Origin: Lunularia cruciata
Lineage: Eukaryota > Streptophyta > Marchantiopsida > Lunulariales > Lunulariaceae
Direction of reading: 5' to 3'
NCBI GenBank assembly: GCA_948567375.1
Contig: OX419761.1
Coordinates: 19,568,243-19,632,242 of the forward strand
DNA: 64,000 bases
Part shown: positions 46,501-57,629 of the stretch, in pieces
Layout: each line of letters opens with the position of its first letter
Position numbering within the stretch: the first letter of the stretch is position 1
Notes under the pieces: generated by a model
What the model was told of the DNA's origin: nothing
Database searches by the model: none
The model's input: only the letters and a program-made list of their open reading frames with translations
Translations under genes and position numbers: made by a program

Positions 46501-46903
46501 TGGATCTCGTAAGCTCAGACCTCATTTTATTGGGCCTTTCTCGATTCTTCATCGCATCGGCGCTGTGGCCTATCACCTTGAGCTACCACCACACATGAAG
46601 ATCCACCCAGTGTTCCATGTCTCCCTACTACACAGATATGCTCCCCGATCAGGCCAAGGTCCTTCCACACAAGACATTCGACCTTGTCCGACACTCATTG
46701 ATGGCACAGAGGAATATGAAGTGGAGCGGATTCTCCAAAAGCGCATGCGTGGTACTCGCCATCCGCGGGTGGAATATCTAGTACAATGGAAAGGTAATCC
46801 CCTCTATGAAGCAACCTGGGAACCCGCTGCCAATTTGGCACATGCACCGGTGTTGGTGCAAGCATTTGAGCAACAATTGCACAACGAGGACGTTGCGTCT
46901 TAA
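43518..46903 (+). pseudogene. Pol of element B (broken): protease, RT, RNase H, integrase, chromodomain
   Basis: The protease box is IDPGATENF, with Pro after the catalytic Asp (43626-43631) where Ser or Thr is normal. RT includes [14 protein letters not shown] and [13 protein letters not shown] near 44625-44660. RNase H starts [19 protein letters not shown] (45153), a frameshift near 45215 and a TAA near 45302 break it. Integrase has GVDKTLDAVKRYYYW and CLLCQQNK, then ITDRGTQFTSLFW-TGA (46046), then [18 protein letters not shown] with the catalytic Glu kept. A chromodomain (EEYEVERILQKR, VEYLVQWKGNP, ATWEP) lies at about 46706-46830, ending at TAA 46901. Confidence 0.93.
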
Positions 46904-46916
46904 AAGGAGGGAGGTC
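46902..46916 (+). promoter_or_regulatory. Polypurine tract of element B
   Basis: AAAAGGAGGGAGGTC immediately before the 3' LTR. Confidence 0.85.
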
Positions 46917-47657
46917 TGTAATACCAAGGGTTAGCCATATGATCTAGATGTACAATTTGGTTTGGTAACATCTAGAATGATGTTATACATGATGGTCAAA
47001 ATAGATCAGATAGAAGTATCACCAAAAGAGTACTTCTACTAATAGGGCAGAAACCAAAATAGACTTGAGAACCTTAGAACCAATAGCTAGACATATGATT
47101 TAAAGGTGAGAATTGGTTTGGTAACATCTAGAAGTATGCTACACATGATGGACTAAACAGATCAGAAAGAGGTATCACCAAAAGGGGACTTCTACTAATA
47201 GAGTAGGAACCAAAATATGCCTGAAATCTTTGAAGGCAATTTCAGAGGCCTAAACGGATGAATTAGGCCTCATAAATGTGCAAACTCCCCCCCCCCAAAC
47301 AGAGGAAAGGCTGGCCTTCCCTCCCCTTGCTTTGTCTCATCGAGAGCTTTCCAACGGTACCTTACTCACGTGATTCTGAGATTCCTACAAGAAGATTTCC
47401 TAAAAGATTCCCTCTGGTCAAAGCTTGTTTGACCAACCAGATAGGACCTAGACCAGACAGGTCACCCATCCAAGTAAGTAATCCAAGGGTGGAGCTTGCT
47501 GACATGTCACCTATCTGTGTCCCTAATCCTATGGTGGAGCTTCCTTGGAGGAGATCCTCTTTGTCTATATAATAAAGAGAAGGTGCTCCCTTGGAGCATC
47601 GAAGGTTTGAGTGTGCAATCTGTGTTTTCTCTCTTCTCTTGTCCTCGGAGTATTACA
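46917..47657 (+). repeat. 3' LTR of element B
   Basis: Copy of 41054-41795 with about 26 differences, a shorter C tract (C10), and TATATAATA at 47566-47574. Confidence 0.96.
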
Positions 47658-48343
47658 TTATGGGTTGAGTAGAAACCCATATCTCAACTAGTAGGATCGG
47701 AGCACATTGGCATGGTGAGATAGATGAGGAGATAGTGCCAAGTTGAGATGTATCCACCTTTCTTTGCATATTTTTTGAGGCTTTGGTGGTATCTCTCTGA
47801 GTGCATACAAGAGGAGTTATTAAGATCACAAGTCCAAAGAGTGGACATAGTGGTACAATTCAGCGAGACATTCATGATGATGTCTTAGTGATGGACTATC
47901 TTTGCACTAGTGTTGTAGGTGGCATAGTTGGGGCCAAGGAGAGAGACCATGTTCTTCAGCAAGACAGATGGTTGAATGGAAGGCAAACACCTTCTTCATG
48001 TATGGGAGGATGGTAGAGTGCGAGCAGTACTCCTTCCATCTTAGAGACCACAATTGGTCCATCATGCTCATGAGTAGCTAGGACATTTTGGAGTAAAGCA
48101 TACATATAGCTTACTCTAGAGTCATTATTGGTGGCATGGTATGCAAACCAATGTACAATAGTTTATTGCCAGATATGTGGTTTGTGACCAAGTTAGAACA
48201 TCATTCAATGCTCCTAAGCCACAATTACACCCATTACCATTGGAGTTACCATTGGAGTTTGGACTTCATTGGACCTTTATCATTGATTGTGAGACATCAT
48301 CTATACGTCTTGGTGATGGTGGAGCACCTCTCCAAATGGATTG
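47658..48343 (+). pseudogene. Integrase start of element A2 (fragment)
   Basis: Continues A2 after element B: a GLSRNP-like RNase H end, then the zinc region (SHYWWHG near 48124) and the start of the core (WSLDFIGPLSLIV near 48256). It matches A1 2918-3615 and stops near 48343 at TCCAAATGGATTGA, where D-family LTR sequence begins. Confidence 0.8.
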
Positions 48344-48689
48344 ATCATATGCTTGGGGGAATATTCCCATAAGTATAGATATTCCTTTAGACTTTAGACT
48401 TTATTTGAATTTTAGCCTAGTAACTTGAGTTAGTCTAGTATTTAGTAACTTTAGTACATAACTATTTCACAAGTATATAAACTAAGGGTGAGGAGGTACT
48501 CATCATCATTTCATTTACAACTATCTCTTTCTCATTGAGTTCTCTAATGAACAATGGATTTGAGTCTTAGAGTGTTAACCTTGGAGGAGTATGATGGAGG
48601 TGGGGTTCCTTGCCTTCTCAGTCCATGATGCACTACCATAATAGCCTTAAGAAGTTCATCTTGAGTGAGAGACATGCTAGCTCATAGAG
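48344..48689 (+). repeat. 5' LTR remnant of element D
   Basis: Matches the 3' LTR from 55976 onward, including TATATAA at 48474-48480. The first ~370 bases of the LTR are missing. Confidence 0.75.
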
Positions 48690-50112
48690 CACACCAGTAG
48701 TTACACGTGCAACCTTGGAAGAGTTTGTCCCCAATGCAACTTTTCTCTCAGTCCATTAAGTGCTCACATGTTTTGCTATCCCTTTTGTTGATTGGCTGAC
48801 ATGTGAACCTACCTTAGCTCTTCTCCTTCATAGTTCCCAAGGCCTCTCTAAGCACCCAAGGTACTCCTCTTGGATACCCTCTCCTCTCCACTCCTCTACT
48901 TTTTGGGTCTTTTTTGTTCCATAGTTGGAGGCTTCTTGTTCTACTTTACTCTCTAATCGTATTCTCTCCTTTTGATCCTCAACTTACTTTACTCCCCTTG
49001 TCTTTTCCAACTTGCTCCTCGTTGGTTTAGATGGTTCATCATTGATCTCTCTCTTCTGCTATGGTACTTGATTTTTTATTACCTGATTATTTATTTTTCA
49101 TCATAGGTTAAACGTGCTAGGTTTTACTTGCTGCAAATACTAATCTATATTTTCCTATATTTTCAAGAATGTACAAGGTATGTCTTAAATCCATCAAATT
49201 CTTCTCCTTTTGATTTTCCTTCTTCCTTTGCTTGTTGTTGATTTTGTATTTCACTTCATTTTGCTAATTTCTATTTTTTTCTTCTATTGGAAATTATGAT
49301 CCATATGTTGCCTTGCATTGTATGTGGTTTACTTTGAGCTGCATTGTTGGAAGCAACCAAGTTTGCCTTGGCACTCATGAGTTTTTGAGCCAAAACTTGG
49401 TACTTTGACACTTGCTCAACTGCCTCAACGCTGCATGAGGCACTGAAGAAGTTGCATGTGCATTTATGGAGGTCTACTATAGCTACCTTCTGCATCTCTT
49501 AGTTGTTTTTGTATCTCAAGCATTCATAGCACTTGTTGCAATATATTTTCTCTTGTCCTATGATGCTTTGCTTGTCTTCCCTCATTTTTGAATGATTGCA
49601 TACTCTTGTTCCTATAACACCTTGATTTTCCACAACTATTGATCTCTATGCCTCAGATCTCCTCAACTTGAGATTTCTAGCCTGCTACTTAACTCTTGAC
49701 TCTTATTTGCCTCTATTTGCTAATCTTCTTGTTAGATCTATTCCTCTACGTACGAGAGTGCTCTATTTTTGCTTCTTTGTAGCATGTTCCTTGGATAGAG
49801 GGGTTGCTTTCTGATTTTTTCCACATTAGTAAGGTTTCTTTTGTATAGTTTATTTTTATGATGCTTGTTCTTTATATATCAAAGTGATTTTTTTTGATTT
49901 TTTCAAGGTTTGCTACTTGGTTATATTCTATTAGATGTAAGTGTGGCTATTAGTTTACTTCTAGGTTATGATTACTTATGATCTACATTGACCACATGTT
50001 CATTATTAGGTATATTTTACAAATGTTGCATCACATTTGCACTTAGTGAGTTTTGGATCCCTTGTTCAATGAATGGCTTCTATCCTCATTTCTTTATATC
50101 CATGAGAGTTTG
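48690..50112 (+). repeat. Third copy of the Penelope-like leading segment
   Basis: From GCACACCAGTAGTTACACG onward this matches 12790-13300 and, further on, 6390-7800 (for example TGCCTTGCATTGTATGTGG and GAGTTTTTGAGCCAAAACTTGG). It carries no RT. It lies between the D 5' LTR and D gag. Confidence 0.65.
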
Positions 50113-50294
50113 ACTTATATGAACCTTAGGATTTGATTGTGGAGTGGAAATCATAGAGCAACGTAAGCCTTTTTTGGTGCCTATGGTTAACTACTCCCAA
50201 ATAGTTATAGTCTTGTTTGTACTCTATTAGGTATAGGGTGAGAGAGAAAACATAAAAAAACATAAAGAGAAGAGAAAGGCAATGAGAGGCTAAG

Positions 50295-51247
50295 ATGGGG
50301 AAACTACCAATTTTCTTTGGCAAGAATGGAGAGGATGTGTAGGCTTTTATGAGAGACTTCAAGAGAGCTTTCATAAGAAATAGTGAGAGGAGAAAGAATG
50401 ATTGTGCCTCATTATTATTGGATTTCTTTGAGGATGTAGCTCTTCCATGGTATGAGTTACAATACTAACAGAGAGAGTGGAGAGATAGGCAAGAGGAGAG
50501 AGGGGGGAGAGATGGGCAAGAGGAGTCTTGGGAGAGTTTGATTATAACACTCATTGAGAACTTTCTTCTAAATGAGAGTTATGAGAGATTGATGAGTGAG
50601 GTTACCTTCTTCAAGCAAGGAGATGGAGAGAAATTTAGAGTCTATGCAGATAGAGTGGAGAAGTTAAAGTTTAGGTTTTGTATAGTGTTGAGGAAGAGTG
50701 GGAATGATGTGGAGACTACAAAATTGGAATAAGAGCCATGTTCACCAAGAATTTTATGGGAGGGTTGAAAATGCAAATCCAAAGTAAGGTAAGATATCAT
50801 AAACCTTCTTTCAAGGTAGAAGCTATCAAGATTGCAGTTTGTATGGAGTAGGGTTTGGAAAGAGATGAGAGTGATTTGGTGGTGAAGGAGGTTATGCATC
50901 CTTCACAAGTCTACAAGTATAGTGGAAATTCTGATCCTTTGGTAGAAAGTGTGGTAACACAAGTAGTAGTTGCTCCTATTCTTGCACCTCCACCAAAAGA
51001 TCACTTTCAAACTATCATAGAGCAACTTTTAGATCTTAAGACCAATGTAGTGCAACTATGGGAGAAGAGAGAGGTGAACTTGAATGTTGGGAGAGGGCCT
51101 AGGGGTTATGGAAACTATCCACATAGAGGAAGCCAACCAACTAACTATTACAATGATAAAAATTGTTTTGGTTATGGAGATAAAGGTAACATCCAAAGAA
51201 ATTGTCCAAATTCCACATACCATGAGGAAGGGGTTATGAGGGGGTAA
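50295..51247 (+). pseudogene. Gag of element D (broken)
   Basis: ATG at 50295 reads MGKLPIFFGKNGEDV, then a stop, then AFMRDFKRAF and ALPWYELQ. The frame 50538-50732 continues the capsid-like region (ENFLLNESYERLMSEV). A damaged knuckle (CFGYGDKGNIQRNC), with Tyr and Asn in place of Cys and His, lies near 51163-51205. Several stops. Confidence 0.65.
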
Positions 51248-51724
51248 ATAAATAGAAGGAAAGAGTTGGTGAAGCCCAAGTACCTCTTGTGAAAAATAGA
51301 GGTAAGGGTATAACATCCATAGACATGGTGGAGAGCAAGTATGATAAGGGAGAATGCTCAAACTCCAAAGGCCTTAACTTGGAGCTTTTTGCACAAAGAG
51401 AAGAAGAGAGCCTATTTTTCAAATGATATATATTATTCTCAAGAATTCACTCCTAGCAAGGATAGCCTATTTCCCCAAGGAATAATTGCACTATTAGTTC
51501 AATACCATCAACAAGGACTCCAAGGAAGAAGTTGGAGATGGATGATTTTTTGATCTCAAAGCAACAATGGGACTACCATGTGCTAGAGGATGTTGATAGG
51601 GTCAACTAATTTCTTTAAATTCCACCTTGAGGTGGTTTGTATTCTACAAGGAGTAAGAGAAAGAAGAAAGAAAAGGCTCCAATATCAATGGGGGTGGTGG
51701 ATGCAAAAACTAGCACCATGGAAG

Positions 51725-51840
51725 ACTTGTGAATATGCCTCCAAGATTGATGTAAGGGTGAATGGTCACAACATCAAGGATGCACTTGTTGATGGAGAAT
51801 CTATGGTGAATGCCATGTGAGAGAACTCAGAAAAAATAGT
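51725..51840 (+). pseudogene. Protease relic of element D
   Basis: The frame 51590-51820 ends with IDVRVNGHNIKDALVDGESM, the aspartic-protease box in the form VDGES at about 51784-51798 (the usual Gly after Asp is displaced or mutated). Truncated by a stop right after. Confidence 0.5.
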
Positions 51841-52239
51841 AGCATATGATATACTCTAGACCCTCAAATTTTATGGTGAGCATGACAAAAAAGCAACAAG
51901 TTTGACTAGTAGGTAAGATGGACAAGGTGGTGGTCTCAATCATGAGAGTTCAAAATCTCATGACTTTCCAAGTCTTGAAGGATGAAAATTATGATTTACT
52001 ACTTTAGAGGCTATGGTTGAGAGTAATTGGAACACCTGATTGATGGCAAAAAAGGTACTTGAGTATTGGGCTATCAAATCATTGGGTTATAATTAAAATT
52101 ACCACTAATAACCATACCTCACATTCAAATACATCATCTTTTGAGTAATGAGAATCAGATTCACAAGAAGGAGCTTTAGGTGTTGAAAATAGCAAGGAGG
52201 AAGAGACCTCTACCAAAAGAAAAATTGCATTAGCCCACT

Positions 52240-53260
52240 TATAACTTTGGTTGTGAAGGAGGAGATTGATAAACTCAAGGAGGCTGAGTTTATTTTTGAG
52301 ATGGAGAATTCAAAATAAGTGTCTCCAATTGTGATTATGAAGAAGAAGATTGGCAAGCTTTGAATATGTGTTGATTACAAGAAGCTCAATGTTATTACCA
52401 AGAAGTACCACTACACCTTGCCATTCATTGATGAGATCTATGTGGAAGTTGTTAGTCATGAGAAGTACAATTTTGGAGATGGTTATAAGGGCTATAACAA
52501 AATCAAGATTGCACCATAACATCAACAACTCACCACATTCACCACACCTTAGAGAACACCTTGGGGAACTTATGCTTTCAAGGTCATGCCTTTTGGGCTT
52601 TGTAATGCTCCAACCGCATATCAATGATTCATGAATGAGTGTTTGAACCTTTCATAAGGAAATTTGTGAGAGATTTCATTGAGACTTTTGTGTCTATAGA
52701 AGCCAGGAGAAGCACTTTGAGTACTTGATCAAGGTCTTGCAATGCTTGGATGAAGCAAATGCATCACTCAACCCAAAAGAAGTGTATCTTTGGTTGTGAA
52801 GAAGGTTTAATATAGGGGCATATCATTTCCAAGGATGGAATACAGATGGATCCTAAAAAGGTGAGGAAAATCTCAAAGCTTCCATTCCCTCAAGCTTGAC
52901 AAAGTTATACCAATGCTTGAAGATGGTTGGGTACTATAGGAGGTTCAGCTTCTCATTTCCAACAAGGCTTATGCATTGATCATTTACATGAAGAAGGTTC
53001 AGAATACATGGTGATTTTGGAGGACAAAGAGGCTCTCAAAGCTTTTGAGGAGCTCAAGCAATCCTTTGTTATGGCTCTAATTCTTGTTAAACCTAAATGG
53101 AGTAAGCTTTTTATTCTTTATACTGATGCTTCCAATGTAGCTATAGGATGCACTCTTAGTCAATTAGACCAAGATGATCATCTAATAGCTTATGCTAGTA
53201 GACAATTGGTCTCAATAGAGAAGAATCATTTAGTCATGGAAAGAGAAGGGTTTTGGTAAT
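52240..53260 (+). pseudogene. RT and RNase H of element D (broken)
   Basis: Reads EEIDKLKEAEFIFEM, ICVDYKKLNVITKKYHY, YAFKVMPFGLCNAPTAY and, in the frame 52927-53259, FEELKQSFVMALILVKP and LYTDASNVAIGCTLSQLDQ, which is RNase H. Stops and shifts throughout; the YxDD box could not be read cleanly. Confidence 0.7.
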
Positions 53261-53466
53261 AATTTTTGGTCTCAAGAAGTTTTGATGCTGCTTGAATTAG
53301 AAGGAAGGTCACCATTGTCATGGATCAGAAGATTTTGAAGAGAGTAGGCTAGCAAGATAGATAATAATCTTGTCTAAGTATAATTACAACATTGAGAATA
53401 ACAAAGGAAGAGATATACCAATGTTAATTTGTTATCTAGGCCTATGATCATGATGGAGTTGCGCAA

Positions 53467-55560
53467 GTGGATGATTCTTTTTTGGATGAAGAGCCCATGA
53501 AAATCTCAATCACTCAAGAGGTTCCAATGGAGTACAAGGAGATTGTGGACTTTGTTACAAGAGGTAACTACTTAGATTGGATGCATGCTAGGGAGAGGAA
53601 GGCCCTTATAGCAAGATATGTAAGGTCTAGATCTTACCCAATGGTGGATTTTCCATCAAGGAGCAGATGGTCTACTTTGAAGAGCAATAAGTAAGGAAGA
53701 GTCTATCCTTCTCATGAAAGAGCTTCATGATGGTTTAGTATGTGGGAGTCACTTTGTAGGAGAGGTGACCACCTTCAAGATTCTAGAGGTAGATTACCAT
53801 TGTAGGGAGATTTTCAAGCATTGTCTTGATTTTTGTAAAACTTGTAATGTTTGTCAAGATTTTGCTAGGAAGTCTACCTCTACTCCACTTCTTAGATCAT
53901 TCCATTGCTATGACCTTTTGAGAAGTGGGGAATTGACTTTATAGGTACTCTCAATAGAACCTTAAGGAACAATTTGTACATTGTAGTAGTTATTGATTAC
54001 CTTACAAAGTGGGTGGTTGAGTGTAATACTCCAAGGAAAAGAGAAGAGAGAGAAACACAAATTACACATTCAACATTTGGTGCCCCAAAGGAGCACCTTC
54101 TCTTTATTATATAGACAAAGAGGATCTCCTCCAAGGAAGTACCACCATAGGATTAGGCACACAGATAGGTGACATGTCAGCAAGCTCCACCCTTGGATTA
54201 CTTACTTGGATGGGTGACATGTCAGTCTAGGTCCTATCTGGTTGGTCAAACAAGCTTTGACCGGAGGGAATCTTTTAGGGAATCTTCTTGTAGGAGTCTC
54301 AGAATCACGTGAATGAGGTACCATTGGAAAGCTCTCGACGAGAAAAACCAGGGAGGAGGGAAGGCCAACCTTTCAGCTATAGGGCCGGGGGGGGGGGGGG
54401 GGGAGGGGGATCAGCACATTTTTGAGGCCTCATTCATCCGTTTAGGCCTCCAAAATTACCTTAAAAGATTTCATGCATATTTCGGTTCCTACTCTATTAG
54501 TAGAAGTCCCCTTTTGGTGATACCTCTTTCTGATGTGTTTAGTCCATCATGTGTAACATCCTTCCAGATGTTACCAAACCAATTCTCACCTTTAAATCAG
54601 ATGTATAGCTATTGGTTCTAAGGTTCTCAAGTCCATTTTGGTTTTTGCTCTATTAGTAGAAGTACTCTTTGGTGATACTTCTATCTGATCTATTTTGACC
54701 ATCATGTATACCATCATTCTAGATGTTACCAAAATAAATTTCACATCTAGATCATATGGCTAGCTCTTGGTATTACATTGAGGCTAGGCCATTTAGAGAT
54801 AAGAACAAAGATGTAGTTGATAGAATTCTTTACGAATATGTCATCATTAGGTTTTGGTGCCTTTGGAGTTGGTTTCTAATAGAGGAGGAGAGTTTACAAG
54901 AAGTATCACTATAGATATGCTACAACATTTCTATATCACACATAGAGTGACTACCTCCTAGAAGTCAAACTCCAATGGCTTGGTAGAGAGAACCAATCAA
55001 ACCTTGTGCATGATGTTGGAAAAATATGCAGAAATGGAGTGGAAAAACATCATTAAGACAAGAGGATTCATGTGGTTTTGTGGAAGTATAGGACAACCAT
55101 GAAGATATCCACCAAATATTCTCCATTTCATTTGGCATATGTTATTGAGTCTATATTACCTATTCACTTTGATCTTCATACTTTTCAAAGAATTCATAGG
55201 AAATTGAAGAAGGCACAAGGAAGTTATGTAGAGAAGTCAAGGAAGGAACAAATCATGGAATTGGAAGAGGCAAGAGCAATTGCTATGGTTTGAGTAGAGC
55301 AAGCCCAAAGGAAGAAAAAGGAGAGCTATGACAAGAGGCAAGGCAAGAAGAAGGTGGAGCTTTTCAAGGAAGGTGATTGGGTAATGTTGTTTGATTTTAT
55401 TTGATTCAAGAGGGTGCAAAAGAAGTCCTTTCCTAATTACTTTGGACCTTTTATAGTGGAGAAGGTGTGGGAGCAATTACACCTATGATCTCAAGGAGTT
55501 GGGAAGAAGACAATTTGTTAAGAGTAACCATGATAAGTTGAAGGTGTATCATAGAAGGTA
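53467..55560 (+). pseudogene. Integrase of element D, interrupted by a B-family solo LTR
   Basis: The zinc region is in the frame 53714-53944 (ELHDGLVCGSHF, then CLDFCKTCNVCQDFA: H-H-C-C). The core begins VVIDYLTKWVVE just before 54022 and resumes at 54778 with EARPFRDKNKDVVDRILYE. The C-terminal part is in 55072-55293 (YRTTMKISTKYSPFHLAYV) and on to FPNYFGPFIVEKVWE near 55430. No chromodomain follows. Confidence 0.7.
54022..54777 (-). mobile_element. Solo LTR of the element-B family, target duplication TTGAG
   Basis: Full B-family LTR in reverse orientation with perfect TTGAG at 54017-54021 and 54778-54782. The host coding sequence of element D reads across the empty site. A G17 tract (54387-54403) replaces the C10-C12 tract of the other copies. 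Confidence 0.93.
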
Positions 55561-55609
55561 AGGGGACCTTCACTCCATGGACAAAGAGAAATCTTAAGCC
55601 GGAGGTAAA

Positions 55610-56246
55610 TGTAACACTCATTGTTGCATGTATACTCTATAGGGATATTAAGTTTTGTATTGCAAGTAGTGAGGAAATATTAGCTCTATGGAGTTTAGCT
55701 AAGCTTCTACATTAGTCATGATTGGCTAAAGTTAGTTTTAGCTAAAATAAAGTTCTAGAGAAAGGGAAAAGAGTGAGCATTAATTCTTTTGTTTTCTAGT
55801 GTATTGACTTGGTGTTATTTCATGATTATTTGACTTTGAGGAAAGAGTTTAGAACTCTTGGTCCCACAAGCTTTATTGGTGTGAACTTTTCTATAATATA
55901 AGGAGAACACATGTGAAGGAATCCTTGACTTAGTTGGGAGGTGAAGATAAGTCTACCTACTCATGAGATTAGTCCCATATGCTTGAATATTCCTTTAGAC
56001 TTTATTAGCCTAGCAACTTGGATGTGTCAATTTTCCAAAAGTATATAAGCTAGGGGTGAGAAGGTATTCATCATCCTTTCATTTGCAAAACTCTTTCTCA
56101 TTGAGTTTCTAGTGAGTAATGTCTGGAGTCTTGGAGGTACTTTGGAGGAGAGTGATGGACTTTTGGTTCTTTGCCTTCTTAGTCCATGGTGCGTTACCCT
56201 AATAGCAATCAGAGGTTCATCTTGAGTGAGAGACAGGTTGGCTCTT
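55610..56246 (+). repeat. 3' LTR of element D
   Basis: Starts TGTAACACTCATTG after a purine-rich GGAGGTAAA. TATATAA is at 56042-56048. The right end is approximate, set by where similarity with the 5' remnant stops. Confidence 0.7.
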
Positions 56247-57600
56247 CAAATGTAAAACCAACCTATGAAATTTTCCCATATTATTTGTTATTAAATCTTA
56301 CCTTTATGCAAAGGTTTTACATAAAATTTTCAAAAAGAGAATTTGGAGTCTTAGATTTGTACTTGGGTCTCTAGAGCTAAAAAATTAGCCCAACTCAAGA
56401 ATTGATCTTTATCTAGAGATTAGGGTTGGATTAAAGCATAAAAATTTATAGAGGTTTGGAAAAGAGTAACCAACTACTATGTAAAATTTGGTTTGCTTAA
56501 GGTTCATGAATAATGAGATTTTGTGAAAAAAAACTCTATTAGAAATACTATCATAATCTTAGTAGAGTAATTCCAAATCTAACTTTAATTGAATGTCAAG
56601 TCTCCAATTTGAAGTCATGAGTGAAAGCGTTATATCTTCTTAAAGTTTTTATTAATTTTTACATGAATCCATGGGCTAATTTTTGGTAAAACACTATGCA
56701 AAAATCAAGACAAGCCTAATTTAGGTTTCAAAACTAGAGTTAGAGTTACAAAAATTTAGCTAAGTTTGATACCTTGTTAAGAGAGATAGAATAGTAAGAT
56801 TGAGTTTCTGGAAATTTTATCTCGTAGGCTTTCTATTGAGTCCTAGAACGTCTAAATCAAAGCTTCAGAAAAGAAACTCCATCTAAGTCTTGTAGAGATT
56901 TCCCCATCAAAAGGTATAGAATTTCTCTACTTAAAAGTATAGGTTGGATGCAAACTTGGAGTTAGGTTGAAACCAACTCTTGGACAAAGCAAGGAGGCTC
57001 TAAAGCACATTTCTAACCAACAAGCATGGGGAGTTTTTGCTTAGCTTCTTCTGTTTGGATCTTCTCCATGCTTGCATGCTTGATTGTATGCCATGTTGGC
57101 TTGGATTGACATGCAAGAATTACCCTGTTGGTTCTTTCCTTCTAGGTGTGTTATGTATTTCTCTCCAGTAATACTGGAAGTGATGATCAACAAATCAAGA
57201 GTACATGTTGTGATGACAGGTTAGATTACACTTTACTCCCCTACCCAATAGAAGAACCACTAGAAATAAGTGTAGAAAGTCCTGATGTTTAGGCCAACAA
57301 GTTGCTCAAACTATTAGTGAGACCTACACTCAACTTCCCATTTGTAAGCTCCACAACTAGGCACCCATTGTGTTCCTAGAGAGAAACTCAATGTAAAACA
57401 CCACACTATGATATGATAAGGTATATAGTTACAATAGCATTGTACATTGTAGATGCAAACATGAGATCTCACAATGACTCCCTCCACCCATTAGATCCCT
57501 TTGAGATTGAGCCTAAGAAAATATTTAAGGCTTAATCCCAATTTAAATTGTGTTCATTTCTTCCAATCACAAAAAGTGATGAATAGTTTAGAAGGTCCTT
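56247..57600. other. Stretch without recognisable genes
   Basis: AT-rich with stops in all frames, and no domain or repeat recognised within the window. Confidence 0.4.
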
Positions 57601-57629
57601 TCATCATTTATCACTTTTTGTCTACACAT

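Larger units (their letters stand above)
41054..47657 (+). mobile_element. Element B: full-length chromodomain Ty3/gypsy retrotransposon, moderately decayed
   Basis: 6604 bases, inserted in A2. LTRs are 41054-41795 (742) and 46917-47657 (741), starting TGTAATACC and ending GGAGTATTACA, with about 26 differences. The primer site TGGTATCAGAGC is at 41797. Gag is at 42391-43479, pol at 43518-46903 and a purine tract at 46902-46916. Flanks ATATG (41049-41053) and TTATG (47658-47662) are a target duplication with one change. Gag has three internal TGA codons; pol has at least two TGA, one TAA and one frameshift. Two more LTRs of this family lie at 8511-9245 and 54022-54777. Confidence 0.96.
30270..48343 (+). 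mobile_element. Ty3/gypsy retrotransposon copy A2, methyltransferase family, split by elements C and B
   Basis: The second decayed copy of the A family occupies three blocks: 30270-32574 (gag and protease), 38217-41053 (methyltransferase, RT, RNase H) and 47658-48343 (start of integrase). Sequence on each side of the two insertions is continuous with the uninterrupted copy A1: around A1 position 114 for element C and around A1 2920 for element B. It ends abruptly near 48343, inside the first catalytic part of integrase, where D-family LTR sequence begins, so its 3' end and PHD region are lost. No 5' LTR was identified. Confidence 0.85.
48344..56246 (+). mobile_element. Element D: decayed Athila/Tat-like Ty3/gypsy retrotransposon
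   Basis: A 5'-truncated LTR (48344-48689) and a 3' LTR (55610-about 56246) share CATATGCTTG, the TATATAA box and TTCATCTTGAGTGAGAGACA. Between them are gag, protease, RT, RNase H and integrase relics with no chromodomain. RT reads FGLCNAPTAY, the form typical of the Athila/Tat side of Ty3/gypsy. A Penelope-family segment (48690-50112) separates the 5' LTR from gag, and a B-family solo LTR (54022-54777) sits in integrase. A deletion has probably joined A2 to D, since both are cut at the junction. Confidence 0.8.
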
